Of a stretch of DNA of 64,000 nt, positions 16,204-23,967 are shown one piece after another (positions within the stretch are counted from its first letter, which is position 1; each line of letters begins with the position of its first letter). The DNA comes from Anaerolineae bacterium (GTDB lineage: Bacteria > Chloroflexota > Anaerolineae > Aggregatilineales > J027). The notes under the pieces were generated by a model that did no database searches, was not told the DNA's origin, and saw only the letters and a program-made list of their open reading frames with translations. Made by a program: the position numbers and the translations under genes. The stretch is taken from NCBI GenBank assembly GCA_008933735.1, contig WBUL01000012.1:83951-147950 (forward strand), written 5' to 3'.

Positions 16204-16244
16204 TTATGAACATCCCCTACTAAAGACTACTAAAAAACTAAATT
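16204..16244 (+). promoter_or_regulatory. Candidate DnaA-trio unwinding element
   Basis: A DnaA box (TTATGAACA, 16204-16212) is followed by a short GC-rich spacer (TCCCC) and then CTACTAAAGACTACTAAAAA, with a further CTA at 16238-16240. This box, GC cluster and CTA-triplet order matches the basal unwinding system described in Bacillus subtilis, where triplets guide DnaA onto single-stranded DNA. The following AT-rich stretch would be the melting site. Confidence 0.6.
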
Positions 16245-16271
16245 GCTCTAAAAATTAAAGTTGGGTAGGAT
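16243..16271 (+). promoter_or_regulatory. Candidate promoter of the GAF histidine kinase
   Basis: TTGCTC (16243-16248) and TAGGAT (16266-16271) are spaced by 17 bases. Transcription would begin about 10 bases before the first ATG of the kinase, so the leader would be very short. It borders the candidate origin-melting tract. Confidence 0.4.
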
Positions 16272-16288
16272 AGGCACAGGCGTTAAGA

Positions 16289-17554
16289 ATGGGCGGTAGT
16301 AGTATGGCAACACAAATACTCTCAGATAAAGTTGAGAAACTTAATCGGTTAGTGGAAGTGAGCGTCGTCATCAATTCGACGCTGGAACTTGAACCTCTCC
16401 TGCGGTTTATCATGGACGCGGCAGCAGAAATCACCGGAGCGCAGGTGGCCTCGATTCTGCTTGTTGATACTAAGACCCAAGAACTGTATTTTATGGCCTT
16501 CGCCAGTGATAGCGACTCGGAGCACGCCAAACGGCTTAAACGCATTCCCGTGCCGTTGACAAAGAGTATTGCGGGAGCAATCGTACAGGAAAACAGGGCC
16601 ATCATGATCAATGATGTCACCACTGATCCCCGCCATTACCGTGTCACAGATGACAAAAGCGGTTTTTTGACCCATTCCCTGTTGGGGGTGCCGATGCGGA
16701 TAAAAGAACGGGTGGTTGGTGTACTGGAAGCCGTCAACAAACTGCAAGGGAACTGGTCGGAGGACGATCAGCATTATCTCGAAATTCTTGCGTCTCAGGC
16801 AGCGGTTGCAATAGAAAACGCCAGTCTGGTTGCCAAATTACGAAGTGCCTATCAAGACCTGAGCCAGATCGACAAAATTAAAAATGATTTCATCTCCATT
16901 GCCTCTCATGAACTACGAACCCCGTTAGGTGTTATTCTGGGGTATGCCTCTTTCCTGAAAGACGAATCTCAGGGTGAAGCCAGTGAACATGCAGAAGCGG
17001 TTCTCAGCAGCGCCATGAAAATGCGCCAGATCATTGAAGATATGGTCAATCTGCGCTATCTGAAGGTCGGTGAGGGTGAACTCGATTCTGAAGAATCACT
17101 GGTTTCTGAAATCATGATAGGTGCTCTGCATGAAGTGCAGTCAACGGCCAAAGCCAAAGACTTGGCGCTGCAATATCGTCTGCCTACGAATGATGCGAAA
17201 ATAAAAGTTGATCGTCACAAAATTGGCATGGCAATGACCAATATCCTGAACAACGCCATCAAATTTTCGCCGCCCAACAGCCAGATTATGATGGGGTACG
17301 AGATGCGGGATCATGAAATCTGGATTTATGTGACCGATAAGGGGGCAGGGATTCCGCCGGAACACCTCGAAAGGATTTTTGAGACCTTCTTCCAGGTGGA
17401 AGATCATATGACCCGTAAACACGGCGGGATGGGACTGGGATTGTCCATTGCGAAGGCGGTGGTTGATGCTCATCGGGGGCGTATCTGGGCGGTCAGCGCT
17501 GGCGAAAATCAGGGTTCAACCTTTTACATCAGCCTGCCTTTAATGAAAGGGTAA
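16289..17554 (+). CDS. GAF domain sensor histidine kinase
   Basis: This 421-residue cytoplasmic kinase lacks membrane segments. A GAF sensor domain (about 25-180) is followed by a HisKA dimerisation domain with phosphoacceptor His207 in SHELRTPLG. The HATPase domain has an N box in NILNNAIKF, G1 in DKGAGIP and G2 in GMGLGLSIAKAV. No response regulator lies next to it, so its partner is elsewhere. Starts at 16289 or 16304 are possible; neither has a strong binding site. It is the first gene right of oriC. Its last 31 bp overlap the convergent holB. Confidence 0.93.
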   Translation: MGGSSMATQILSDKVEKLNRLVEVSVVINSTLELEPLLRFIMDAAAEITGAQVASILLVDTKTQELYFMAFASDSDSEHAKRLKRIPVPLTKSIAGAIVQENRAIMINDVTTDPRHYRVTDDKSGFLTHSLLGVPMRIKERVVGVLEAVNKLQGNWSEDDQHYLEILASQAAVAIENASLVAKLRSAYQDLSQIDKIKNDFISIASHELRTPLGVILGYASFLKDESQGEASEHAEAVLSSAMKMRQIIEDMVNLRYLKVGEGELDSEESLVSEIMIGALHEVQSTAKAKDLALQYRLPTNDAKIKVDRHKIGMAMTNILNNAIKFSPPNSQIMMGYEMRDHEIWIYVTDKGAGIPPEHLERIFETFFQVEDHMTRKHGGMGLGLSIAKAVVDAHRGRIWAVSAGENQGSTFYISLPLMKG

Positions 17555-18534
17555 TCCAGCAGCATCGTCTCAACGGCCAGACGTGTATTCACATTGCGGG
17601 CAATATAGTTCATAGTGCGCCGGGTGGCTGTGAGTGCCCTCTGGAAGGTTTCGGGCGGAAATTTTGTTTTGAGTTCCGCCATAAATGACTGACGATCAAT
17701 ATTGCTCATCCACGCTGAGTTTCCATTCACCAGCAGAAACATATCCCGCCAATAGGCCTGCCACAAATGCAGGACTTCGTAGAGCTTGTCTTTGTCTTTA
17801 GCGAGCGCTTCGGCCTGCTCAAAACGGACACGCCGTGGGCTGGAGATCAGCGCTTCCAGCAAATCAATTGACTCTTCTCTCAGTGCAAGGGTGCTGTCAT
17901 CCTGCACGGCCCGAATTGCCCACCCGATGCGTCCCCCGGAGAGATGTGCCAGTAAATCCGCCTGTTCGGCGGAAGCATCCCAGAATTTTTCGAGCGCATC
18001 TTTCACCATGTCAATTTTTAGGGGCTTTAAGGGCAGTGGCTGGCAGCGTGAGCGAATGGTCGGGAGAAGCAAACTGGCATCGTTTGCTGTAAGAATCAAT
18101 TTTACGCTTGCCGGGGGTTCTTCCAGTGTTTTGAGCAGGGCATTCTGGGCAGCGGCATTCGCTTCATGAAAACGGCGCAAAATAGCAACCCGGTAGCGAG
18201 CTTCATAGGGACGCAGGGCCAGGATGTGCTGCATTTCACGTATCTGGTCGATTTTCATCGTTCCGCCCACCCGATCGGCTTCGATCAGGGTGATGTCAGG
18301 ATGTCCGCCCTTCTCAATCAGTGTGCAGGCGCGGCAGACACCACACGGGCGATCCTTCTCGGCGGTACAGTTAAACGCCATCGCCATTGCCCTTGCAAAG
18401 GTCGTTTTGCCAATCGACACTGGCCCGGTGAGCAGGTATGCATGGCGGGTGCGCCCCCCATTAAAAGCGGTGGTGAGCAGATCAACTGCCCAATCGTGCC
18501 CAAGAATCGGCCACTTATCTGCGCTGTACTGCAC
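17524..18534 (-). CDS. holB: DNA polymerase III subunit delta'
   Basis: Delta' is the rigid stator of the clamp loader that puts the beta clamp on DNA. The 336-residue protein has the AAA+ fold with Walker A GPVSIGKT (37-44), a zinc module of Cys56, Cys64, Cys67 and Cys70, and the sensor-bearing segments RRFHEANAAAQNALLKTLEE and PTIRSRCQ. It lacks the C-terminal domains of DnaX, which argues for delta' over gamma/tau. The start is a GTG at 18534 with GGAGG eight bases upstream. The gene overlaps the end of the upstream TolB-like gene by 20 bp, so translation is probably coupled. Confidence 0.92.
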   Translation of the reverse strand: MQYSADKWPILGHDWAVDLLTTAFNGGRTRHAYLLTGPVSIGKTTFARAMAMAFNCTAEKDRPCGVCRACTLIEKGGHPDITLIEADRVGGTMKIDQIREMQHILALRPYEARYRVAILRRFHEANAAAQNALLKTLEEPPASVKLILTANDASLLLPTIRSRCQPLPLKPLKIDMVKDALEKFWDASAEQADLLAHLSGGRIGWAIRAVQDDSTLALREESIDLLEALISSPRRVRFEQAEALAKDKDKLYEVLHLWQAYWRDMFLLVNGNSAWMSNIDRQSFMAELKTKFPPETFQRALTATRRTMNYIARNVNTRLAVETMLLDYPFIKGRLM

Positions 18535-19504
18535 GGACTTTCCTCCACAACCCTGCTGACAAGATTAAACCGAATCCGCTCCCTACGCCATAGATAAAAC
18601 GCCATTCCAGATCAACAATTGGCGACCAAGCTGGATACCAGATATTGTTATCGATCTCCGTTACACGGCGCAATTCCGTACCATCTGACCGGACTCTGTA
18701 GAGATACGCAGTAGCGCTGTAGCGGGCGATGAATGCGATCCATTCCCCGTCCGGTGACCAGGTCGGGAAAATCAAATCGGCCTGATGGTCTAACGGGGTC
18801 GGGAGGTGCTGCCCATTTTCTGGTTGGGAAATATCCAGCGTATAAAGCGTCGAATTGATCTCGCGCAGATTCACTGAAAAGAGCAGATGCTGGCCGTCAG
18901 GATGCCAGCGCGGAACATAGAGCTTGCTGTTAGGGGCAGGCACCAGGTGGTATTCACTGCCATCGGACGCCATCAGGTAAATGCGTGGGTCAAACCGAAA
19001 AGGATGGGTCACAAAGGTGATCCATTGACCATCCGGCGAATATGCGGGCAGCGCTGCACCGTTGTCGGCCTCCGTGAGGCGGATAGGCGGAGCGCTGCCA
19101 TCCGCCGGAATTCTAAATAACTGCCAGTTGCCATCGTGCTGGCTTTCATACACGATCCATGCGCTGTCTGGCGACCAGGTAGGGGAACTGCTGCCGGTGT
19201 CGTTATTGGTTAGGCGCTCGATGTTTTTGCCTTCCGGATTCATGCGATATATATCCATCCCCTGCCCTTGAAGGTAGGAGGCAAAGGCGATCCATTTTCC
19301 GTCCGGCGACCAGGCATGAGAGCCTTCTTCATGATAACCAGTGGTCAACTGCTGTAAATGACTGCCATCAGGACGAACTTTATATAGATTGCTGTCATGA
19401 GCAAAACTAATCCAGGGAGGCTGTGGATCGCGCCGTCGCGCCTGTGTGACCAGCAGGGTATTGACCAGCAGCAGCCCACCCAGAATCAGAAGAATAAAGC
19501 GCAT
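18515..19504 (-). CDS. TolB-like beta-propeller membrane protein
   Basis: This 329-residue protein has an N-terminal signal anchor (residues 1-20) and about six PD40/TolB propeller blades marked by SPDGKWIAF, SPDSAWIVY, SPDGQWITF and SPDGEWIAF. A C-terminal hydrophobic segment follows (about 301-318), then a basic tail. Such propellers act outside the membrane in protein-protein contacts; no enzyme activity is indicated. It is co-transcribed with holB, though a functional link is not obvious. Its promoter is a perfect extended -10 near 19530-19540. Confidence 0.85.
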   Translation of the reverse strand: MRFILLILGGLLLVNTLLVTQARRRDPQPPWISFAHDSNLYKVRPDGSHLQQLTTGYHEEGSHAWSPDGKWIAFASYLQGQGMDIYRMNPEGKNIERLTNNDTGSSSPTWSPDSAWIVYESQHDGNWQLFRIPADGSAPPIRLTEADNGAALPAYSPDGQWITFVTHPFRFDPRIYLMASDGSEYHLVPAPNSKLYVPRWHPDGQHLLFSVNLREINSTLYTLDISQPENGQHLPTPLDHQADLIFPTWSPDGEWIAFIARYSATAYLYRVRSDGTELRRVTEIDNNIWYPAWSPIVDLEWRFIYGVGSGFGLILSAGLWRKVRAVQRR

Positions 19505-19531
19505 AGCATTTTTTCCGGTTCAATGGTTATT

Positions 19532-19540
19532 ATAGCAGTC
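19532..19540 (-). promoter_or_regulatory. Extended -10 promoter of the TolB-like gene and holB
   Basis: The minus strand reads GCGACTGCTATAAT about 30 bases before the start codon. This is a TATAAT with TGn extension, sharing the 12-base string GACTGCTATAAT with the nadK promoter at 3335-3346. Confidence 0.6.
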
Positions 19541-19570
19541 GCAAGGGTTTTGATTGTTTAAGGACAGCAA

Positions 19571-20779
19571 ATGACACGCCGACTGTATTACGAGGATGCC
19601 TATATTACCCAATTTGAATCCAGCATCACCGAAAAATTTGTCACCGAAGGTCGTCCTGCCCTAAGTCTGGCATCGACCTGTTTTTATCCGACTGGCGGCG
19701 GTCAGCCCAACGATTTGGGAAGGCTGAATGGGATTCCGGTGCTGGATGTGCTGGCTGAGGGTGACAAGGTCTGGCACATCGTCGAAAGAATACCGGATGC
19801 AGACCTGGTAAGAGGCGAAATCGACTGGCCGCGGCGCTTTGACCTGATGCGCCAGCACACCGGCCAGCACATCTTAAGTCGCGCATTTGAGATTGTACTG
19901 GATGCCAACACAGTCGGGTTCCACCTTACAGATAACACACTAACGATTGATCTTGATAAAGCTGATATTCCGTTGAGTGATCTTGACTCGGTTGAAGATC
20001 TGAGCAATCAGGTCATCGCGGAAAACCGAGTGGTGCGGGCCTGGTTTCCTTCTGCGGAAGAACTGGCCGGGCTAACGCTGCGGAAAGTGCCGGAAAAAGT
20101 CATGGACAAGGTACGGGTAGTACAAATCCAGGATTTTGATGTGTGTGCCTGTGGGGGGACTCATGTCCGTGCAGCGGGCGAGATCGGGCAAATCAAAATC
20201 ATCCGGTTTGAAAAGCGGCGTGGGGGTACACGCTTAGAGTTCATGTGCGGCCAGCGCAGTCTGGAGGATTACCGTCAGAAAAATCACCTGCTGCTGCAAC
20301 TCGCGGCGGATCTAACGGTTGGTTACTGGGAAGTCCCGGATGCTTTCAAGCGGTTGCAAGAGGACAACAAAACCCTGACCAGGGAGCTTCGGCAGGCAAA
20401 ATCCCAGCTTCTTAAAATGGAAGCGGAGGCGAGGTGGCAGGCTGCCAGAGAATCCGGCGGTGAACGGATGGTCATTGCAGACCTGATGGACAATCGTGAG
20501 GTGGCGGAATTGCAGGGGATCGTGGGGCAGTTGATCCAGAAACCTAAAACTATTGTACTGATGGCTGTTCCAGGGGAGAAAGCGCATGTCATTTTCGGTG
20601 CCTCAGAAGATGCCGGGTATGATGTGCGGCCGCTGCTTAAGGCAGCGCTGGAAACGCTGGGCACGGATCGTGGCGGGGGGCGCGAGACTCTGGCCCAGGG
20701 CGGAGGATTCCCCGCGACTCGTGAGCAGTTGGAAAGTGTTCTGGCTTACGCGAAAGCACGGGCCTTAAGAGGTGAATAA
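19571..20779 (+). CDS. alaX: AlaX-like alanyl-tRNA editing hydrolase with DHHA1 domain
   Basis: AlaX proteins hydrolyse Ser-tRNA-Ala or Gly-tRNA-Ala made by alanyl-tRNA synthetase errors. The 402-residue length fits the long AlaX-L class: an N-terminal AlaRS-like beta barrel (TCFYPTGGGQPNDLG at 36-50), the editing core with zinc ligands His96 and His100 in HTGQHI and Cys194 and His198 in CGGTH, then a coiled coil (about 260-290) and a C-terminal DHHA1 domain with a Gly-rich end (GTDRGGGRETLAQGGG). It begins 66 bp from the divergent TolB-like gene. Confidence 0.92.
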   Translation: MTRRLYYEDAYITQFESSITEKFVTEGRPALSLASTCFYPTGGGQPNDLGRLNGIPVLDVLAEGDKVWHIVERIPDADLVRGEIDWPRRFDLMRQHTGQHILSRAFEIVLDANTVGFHLTDNTLTIDLDKADIPLSDLDSVEDLSNQVIAENRVVRAWFPSAEELAGLTLRKVPEKVMDKVRVVQIQDFDVCACGGTHVRAAGEIGQIKIIRFEKRRGGTRLEFMCGQRSLEDYRQKNHLLLQLAADLTVGYWEVPDAFKRLQEDNKTLTRELRQAKSQLLKMEAEARWQAARESGGERMVIADLMDNREVAELQGIVGQLIQKPKTIVLMAVPGEKAHVIFGASEDAGYDVRPLLKAALETLGTDRGGGRETLAQGGGFPATREQLESVLAYAKARALRGE

Positions 20780-20807
20780 ATTTTCACATCACACGGTGAT
20801 AACTCTG

Positions 20808-20816
20808 TGATACAAT
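20808..20816 (+). promoter_or_regulatory. Extended -10 element before the flippase-like gene
   Basis: TGATACAAT at 20808-20816 is an extended -10 hexamer. It covers the ATG at 20815, so that ATG cannot lie on the resulting transcript. This supports the GTG at 20854 as the true start. Confidence 0.5.
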
Positions 20817-20853
20817 GCCCTCGGATGAGTCGGATTTATTTCATGAGGCCTGT

Positions 20854-21864
20854 GTGCGCCGTTGGCTGACATTCGCGCTGGGACTGGGAATCAGCGCCTT
20901 TTTTGTGTGGATTGGGCTGAGAAACCTTGACCACGATTTACTTATAGACACCATCAGGTCTATCGATGTGGGGTGGTTGTTCGTTGCCGCCGCTGTCTAT
21001 TTTATCGCCACCTATATCCTGGCATGGCGTTGGTACTATCTGCTGCGCCCGGTCAAGGTAGTGCATCCCAACCGCCTCTTCCCGATTGTGGTTATCGGGT
21101 ACATGGGCAACAACATTTATCCGGCACGCATCGGTGAATTGGTACGGGCTTACATCCTGAAGCGCAAGGAGCAGGTGAATTATGCCCCTTGTCTGGCGAC
21201 GATTCTGGTGGAGCGCGTCTTTGATGGACTGGTGCTGCTGACCTTTATTTTAACGGCGCTGTTGTTTGTGGATTTCGATGAACCTGCCCTGAACACCGTG
21301 ATTTATGTGACTGTCCCTTTGTTTCTGGGAGCACTGATGGTATTTTCGGTGCTGGCACTGCGCCCCGATAGGACCCGAAGTGTATATACAAAGGTGATTA
21401 CAAGAGTCATTTCATCGCCAGGAATACAGGAAAAAGTGCTGCATCTGGCCGGACATTTTATGACGGGTTTGGAGACACTTCGCACCCCGCGCCTCCTGCT
21501 GCTGACGTGGATTTCATCTATTGCAAGCTGGACTGTCGAGGCCAGTACTTATTGGATTGTGCTCCATGCTTTTGATTTTTCCGTGACTTTCTGGGTGCTC
21601 ATGCTGGCGATGGGGTTTGCTAATCTGACCACCATTATTCCCTCCGCGCCGGGGTATGTCGGATCGTTTCATCTCGCTGTCGGTGTTACCCTGACCGCGT
21701 TTGGGGTTGCGAAAGAGGACGCGGGCGCCTACGCAGTTGTCATGCACCTTGTATTATGGCTGCCCGTCACACTGATAGGCTTCCTCTATTTTATCCGAAT
21801 GGGTATGAAGTGGAGTGACTTCGGCAAGGCGACACAATACGTAGAAAGCGAGGCTGCCGCGTAA
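20854..21864 (+). CDS. Flippase-like lysylphosphatidylglycerol synthase TM family protein
   Basis: This 336-residue polytopic membrane protein has about eight hydrophobic segments. It belongs to the UPF0104/AglD-MprF transmembrane family, whose members move or modify lipid-linked substrates. Family markers include GYMGNNIYPARIGELVRAYIL, TILVERVFDGL and IPSAPGYVGSFHLAVG. The GTG at 20854 is chosen because GAGG lies six bases upstream and the -10 element overlaps the earlier ATG. The stop overlaps the next gene by one base (TAATG). Its neighbours make or handle nucleotide sugars, so a role in cell-surface lipid or glycan export is inferred. Confidence 0.87.
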   Translation: MRRWLTFALGLGISAFFVWIGLRNLDHDLLIDTIRSIDVGWLFVAAAVYFIATYILAWRWYYLLRPVKVVHPNRLFPIVVIGYMGNNIYPARIGELVRAYILKRKEQVNYAPCLATILVERVFDGLVLLTFILTALLFVDFDEPALNTVIYVTVPLFLGALMVFSVLALRPDRTRSVYTKVITRVISSPGIQEKVLHLAGHFMTGLETLRTPRLLLLTWISSIASWTVEASTYWIVLHAFDFSVTFWVLMLAMGFANLTTIIPSAPGYVGSFHLAVGVTLTAFGVAKEDAGAYAVVMHLVLWLPVTLIGFLYFIRMGMKWSDFGKATQYVESEAAA

Positions 21865-23180
21865 TGGCAGAAATCGGGATCATCGGCGCGGGCGCGGCAG
21901 GGCTGGCGGCTGCATGGGAACTGGCGCTGAATGGACATCAGGTTACTATTTTTGAATCTGAGCCGCAGGTCGGTGGGCTGGCGGCTGGTTTCAGGGATGA
22001 AGCCTGGGAATGGACACTGGAAAAGTTTTATCATCACTGGTTTCAATCGGACAAAGACCTGCTGCAACTGGCAGATGAACTTGGTGTCAGACACAAAATT
22101 CTTTTCCCCCGTCCCAAAACGTCGCTGTGGTTCAACGGCAATTTCTACCAGATAGACGGCGCAATCAGCGCTCTGAAAACCCGTTACCTCACCTGGCCCG
22201 AAAAACTCCGATTTGGCCTGGTGATGCTCTACCTGCGCCTGAGTAAGCAGTGGCGCTGGATGGAAAAATATACGGCAGATGCATGGCTGCGTCGTTATTT
22301 TGGGCGAAGGTTGTATGAAAAAATGTGGCGTCCGCTGCTCATTGGCAAGTTTGGCGTGCTGTACAACGAAGCGAATATGGCATGGATGTGGGCGCGGCTA
22401 TACAGCCGTACTTCCCGTCTGGGTACCTACGAGCGTGGTTTTCAGGCATTCTTAGAGGATTTCGCGGCGGTGCTGATGGCAAAAGGAGTTCAGTTCCGCT
22501 TCGGGACACCTGTGACATGTGTGGAACGGCAGGCAGACGGTAAAATCCGGCTGGAAAGTCAAACTGGAACCGCAGTCTTTGATGCTGTGATCAGCACCGT
22601 CTCCCCACGGCTGCTTCTGAAAATGATCCCGACTCTTCAAGGTGACTATGCCCGCAAAGTGAACAGCCTGAGGAGTATGGGCGCGGTGGTGGTGATTCTG
22701 GCACTCAAGCATAAACTGATGACAGATGGTACTTACTGGCTGAGCCTGCCTGCTGATACGCCGGACAAGACACAAAATGAATTTCCGTTTCTGGCGTTGG
22801 TTGAACACACCAATTATATGGACCGGAGACACTTCGGTGGTGACTGTCTGGTGTATCTCGGAGATTATGTGTCACCTGATCATGGTTATTTCCAGATGAG
22901 CGAGGAAGACCTCAAGAATCTGTTCACGGCACCGCTGCATAAGATTAACCCAAATTTTTCTCCTGATTGGATCCGAAAATGGTGGGTGTTCCGCGCCCCG
23001 TATGCCCAACCCCTCCCGACGGTAAATCATGCTCAGAATATTCCTGATCTGCGAACACCATTACCAGGTATTTACTGGGCAAGCATGAGTCAGGTTTACC
23101 CCTGGGACAGAGGCACAAACTATGCGGTTGAAATTGGACGGCGTGTCGCCCGCCTGGCAATGGAAGATATGCACATATGA
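21864..23180 (+). CDS. FAD-dependent amine-oxidase/desaturase-like oxidoreductase
   Basis: This 438-residue protein has an N-terminal FAD-binding Rossmann fold with GAGAAG (8-13) and a family-typical EVGGLAAGF-like stretch (PQVGGLAAGFRD). It then has the two-domain layout of protoporphyrinogen oxidase, phytoene desaturase and UDP-galactopyranose mutase relatives. The C-terminal FAD contact is GIYWASMSQVYPWDRGTNYA. The substrate cannot be told from sequence. Placement between a flippase-like gene and UDP-glucose dehydrogenase suggests a role in surface polysaccharide or glycolipid chemistry. It is translationally coupled on both sides by 1- and 4-bp overlaps. Confidence 0.83.
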   Translation: MAEIGIIGAGAAGLAAAWELALNGHQVTIFESEPQVGGLAAGFRDEAWEWTLEKFYHHWFQSDKDLLQLADELGVRHKILFPRPKTSLWFNGNFYQIDGAISALKTRYLTWPEKLRFGLVMLYLRLSKQWRWMEKYTADAWLRRYFGRRLYEKMWRPLLIGKFGVLYNEANMAWMWARLYSRTSRLGTYERGFQAFLEDFAAVLMAKGVQFRFGTPVTCVERQADGKIRLESQTGTAVFDAVISTVSPRLLLKMIPTLQGDYARKVNSLRSMGAVVVILALKHKLMTDGTYWLSLPADTPDKTQNEFPFLALVEHTNYMDRRHFGGDCLVYLGDYVSPDHGYFQMSEEDLKNLFTAPLHKINPNFSPDWIRKWWVFRAPYAQPLPTVNHAQNIPDLRTPLPGIYWASMSQVYPWDRGTNYAVEIGRRVARLAMEDMHI

Positions 23181-23956
23181 GAATCGGTCAACTAGTCTTC
23201 CTATTGTTCTTGGTTCTTCTGGCGGCTTGTGCTGAGGAATCCTCGCCAGAACCGAAAACAGATGTCACGCTTGAACCTTCACAGATTGCCGCGAATCTGT
23301 TTGCGACACTAACACCGTCACCTGTGCCATCCGAGGTGACTGCCGAACTCACCCTCGAACCGACTCCAGAAGCCACGGAGGTCGTCGTTGAGCCTGTTGA
23401 AACGGCAGAAACAGTCGATGTATCGCCCCATGCTGCGCCGACATCCAACGCGGCAGAAATAAAAGCCCTTCAGGACAACCAGGATTTATTTATTACCATG
23501 CGGCTCGACGGAGAATGTTTTGCCGCCAACGATTTTATATCATTTACGCTTGAGGTCTTGAATGTTTCGCAAAATTCAATTTATTTTTATAAGAACGGTC
23601 TATGGATGTTAAGCATTAATAACAGCCCGCTGGGGCCACGCCTGGCGATCCAGGAGCCGCAGCTTCGAGAGGATTTTGTTGAGTTAGACCCTAATGGAAA
23701 CTACATTCAGGAAGAAGATGACCTGGGTCTGTGGGTTCAGGGTCTTGGGCCAGACTCCGGTATTCCGGTGACCCCAACAGGTTTCGGGCTTCCTGCTGGT
23801 GAATATTGGGTAACGTTTGTTTATACGAATGACAAGGACGGTTTGAACGAGCAGCCGGATGGAACGTTTTTGATTGACCGTGCCGCATGGCGTGGGACAA
23901 CGGTGGCCTCGGAAAAGCGCTTCCGCGTCGTTGAAGATGTATCAGAATGTCTATGA
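23177..23956 (+). CDS. Lipoprotein of unknown function
   Basis: This 259-residue protein starts with a lipoprotein signal peptide ending in the lipobox LAAC (lipidated Cys18). A Thr/Pro/Glu-rich linker (about 20-95) tethers a C-terminal domain (about 95-259) that looks beta-rich, with [21 protein letters not shown] and a closing [13 protein letters not shown]. The layout suggests an immunoglobulin-like module held off the membrane. I cannot name its family. It overlaps the upstream gene by four bases (ATGA). Confidence 0.8.
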   Translation: MRIGQLVFLLFLVLLAACAEESSPEPKTDVTLEPSQIAANLFATLTPSPVPSEVTAELTLEPTPEATEVVVEPVETAETVDVSPHAAPTSNAAEIKALQDNQDLFITMRLDGECFAANDFISFTLEVLNVSQNSIYFYKNGLWMLSINNSPLGPRLAIQEPQLREDFVELDPNGNYIQEEDDLGLWVQGLGPDSGIPVTPTGFGLPAGEYWVTFVYTNDKDGLNEQPDGTFLIDRAAWRGTTVASEKRFRVVEDVSECL

Positions 23957-23967
23957 GGATTAAACCA

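Larger units (their letters stand above)
15841..16246. other. oriC: Chromosomal replication origin oriC
   Basis: The 517-bp gap between dnaA and the next gene carries a dense set of DnaA boxes. TTATCGACA occurs on the plus strand at 15841-15849, 15853-15861, 15993-16001, 16086-16094 and 16098-16106. It occurs on the minus strand at 16068-16076 and 16112-16120. TTATGAACA occurs on the plus strand at 15982-15990 and 16204-16212, and on the minus strand at 16007-16015 and 16049-16057. These differ from the Escherichia coli box TTATCCACA by one or two bases. AT-rich stretches, a CCCAAATTTGGG palindrome (15883-15894), a large inverted repeat and a DnaA-trio-like tract complete the region. Location next to dnaA is standard. 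Confidence 0.95.

Noticed and set aside
15841..16246. CRISPR-like array from repeated TTATCGACA
   Set aside because: The repeats are 9 bases, in both orientations and irregularly spaced, as expected for DnaA boxes; no cas genes are present.
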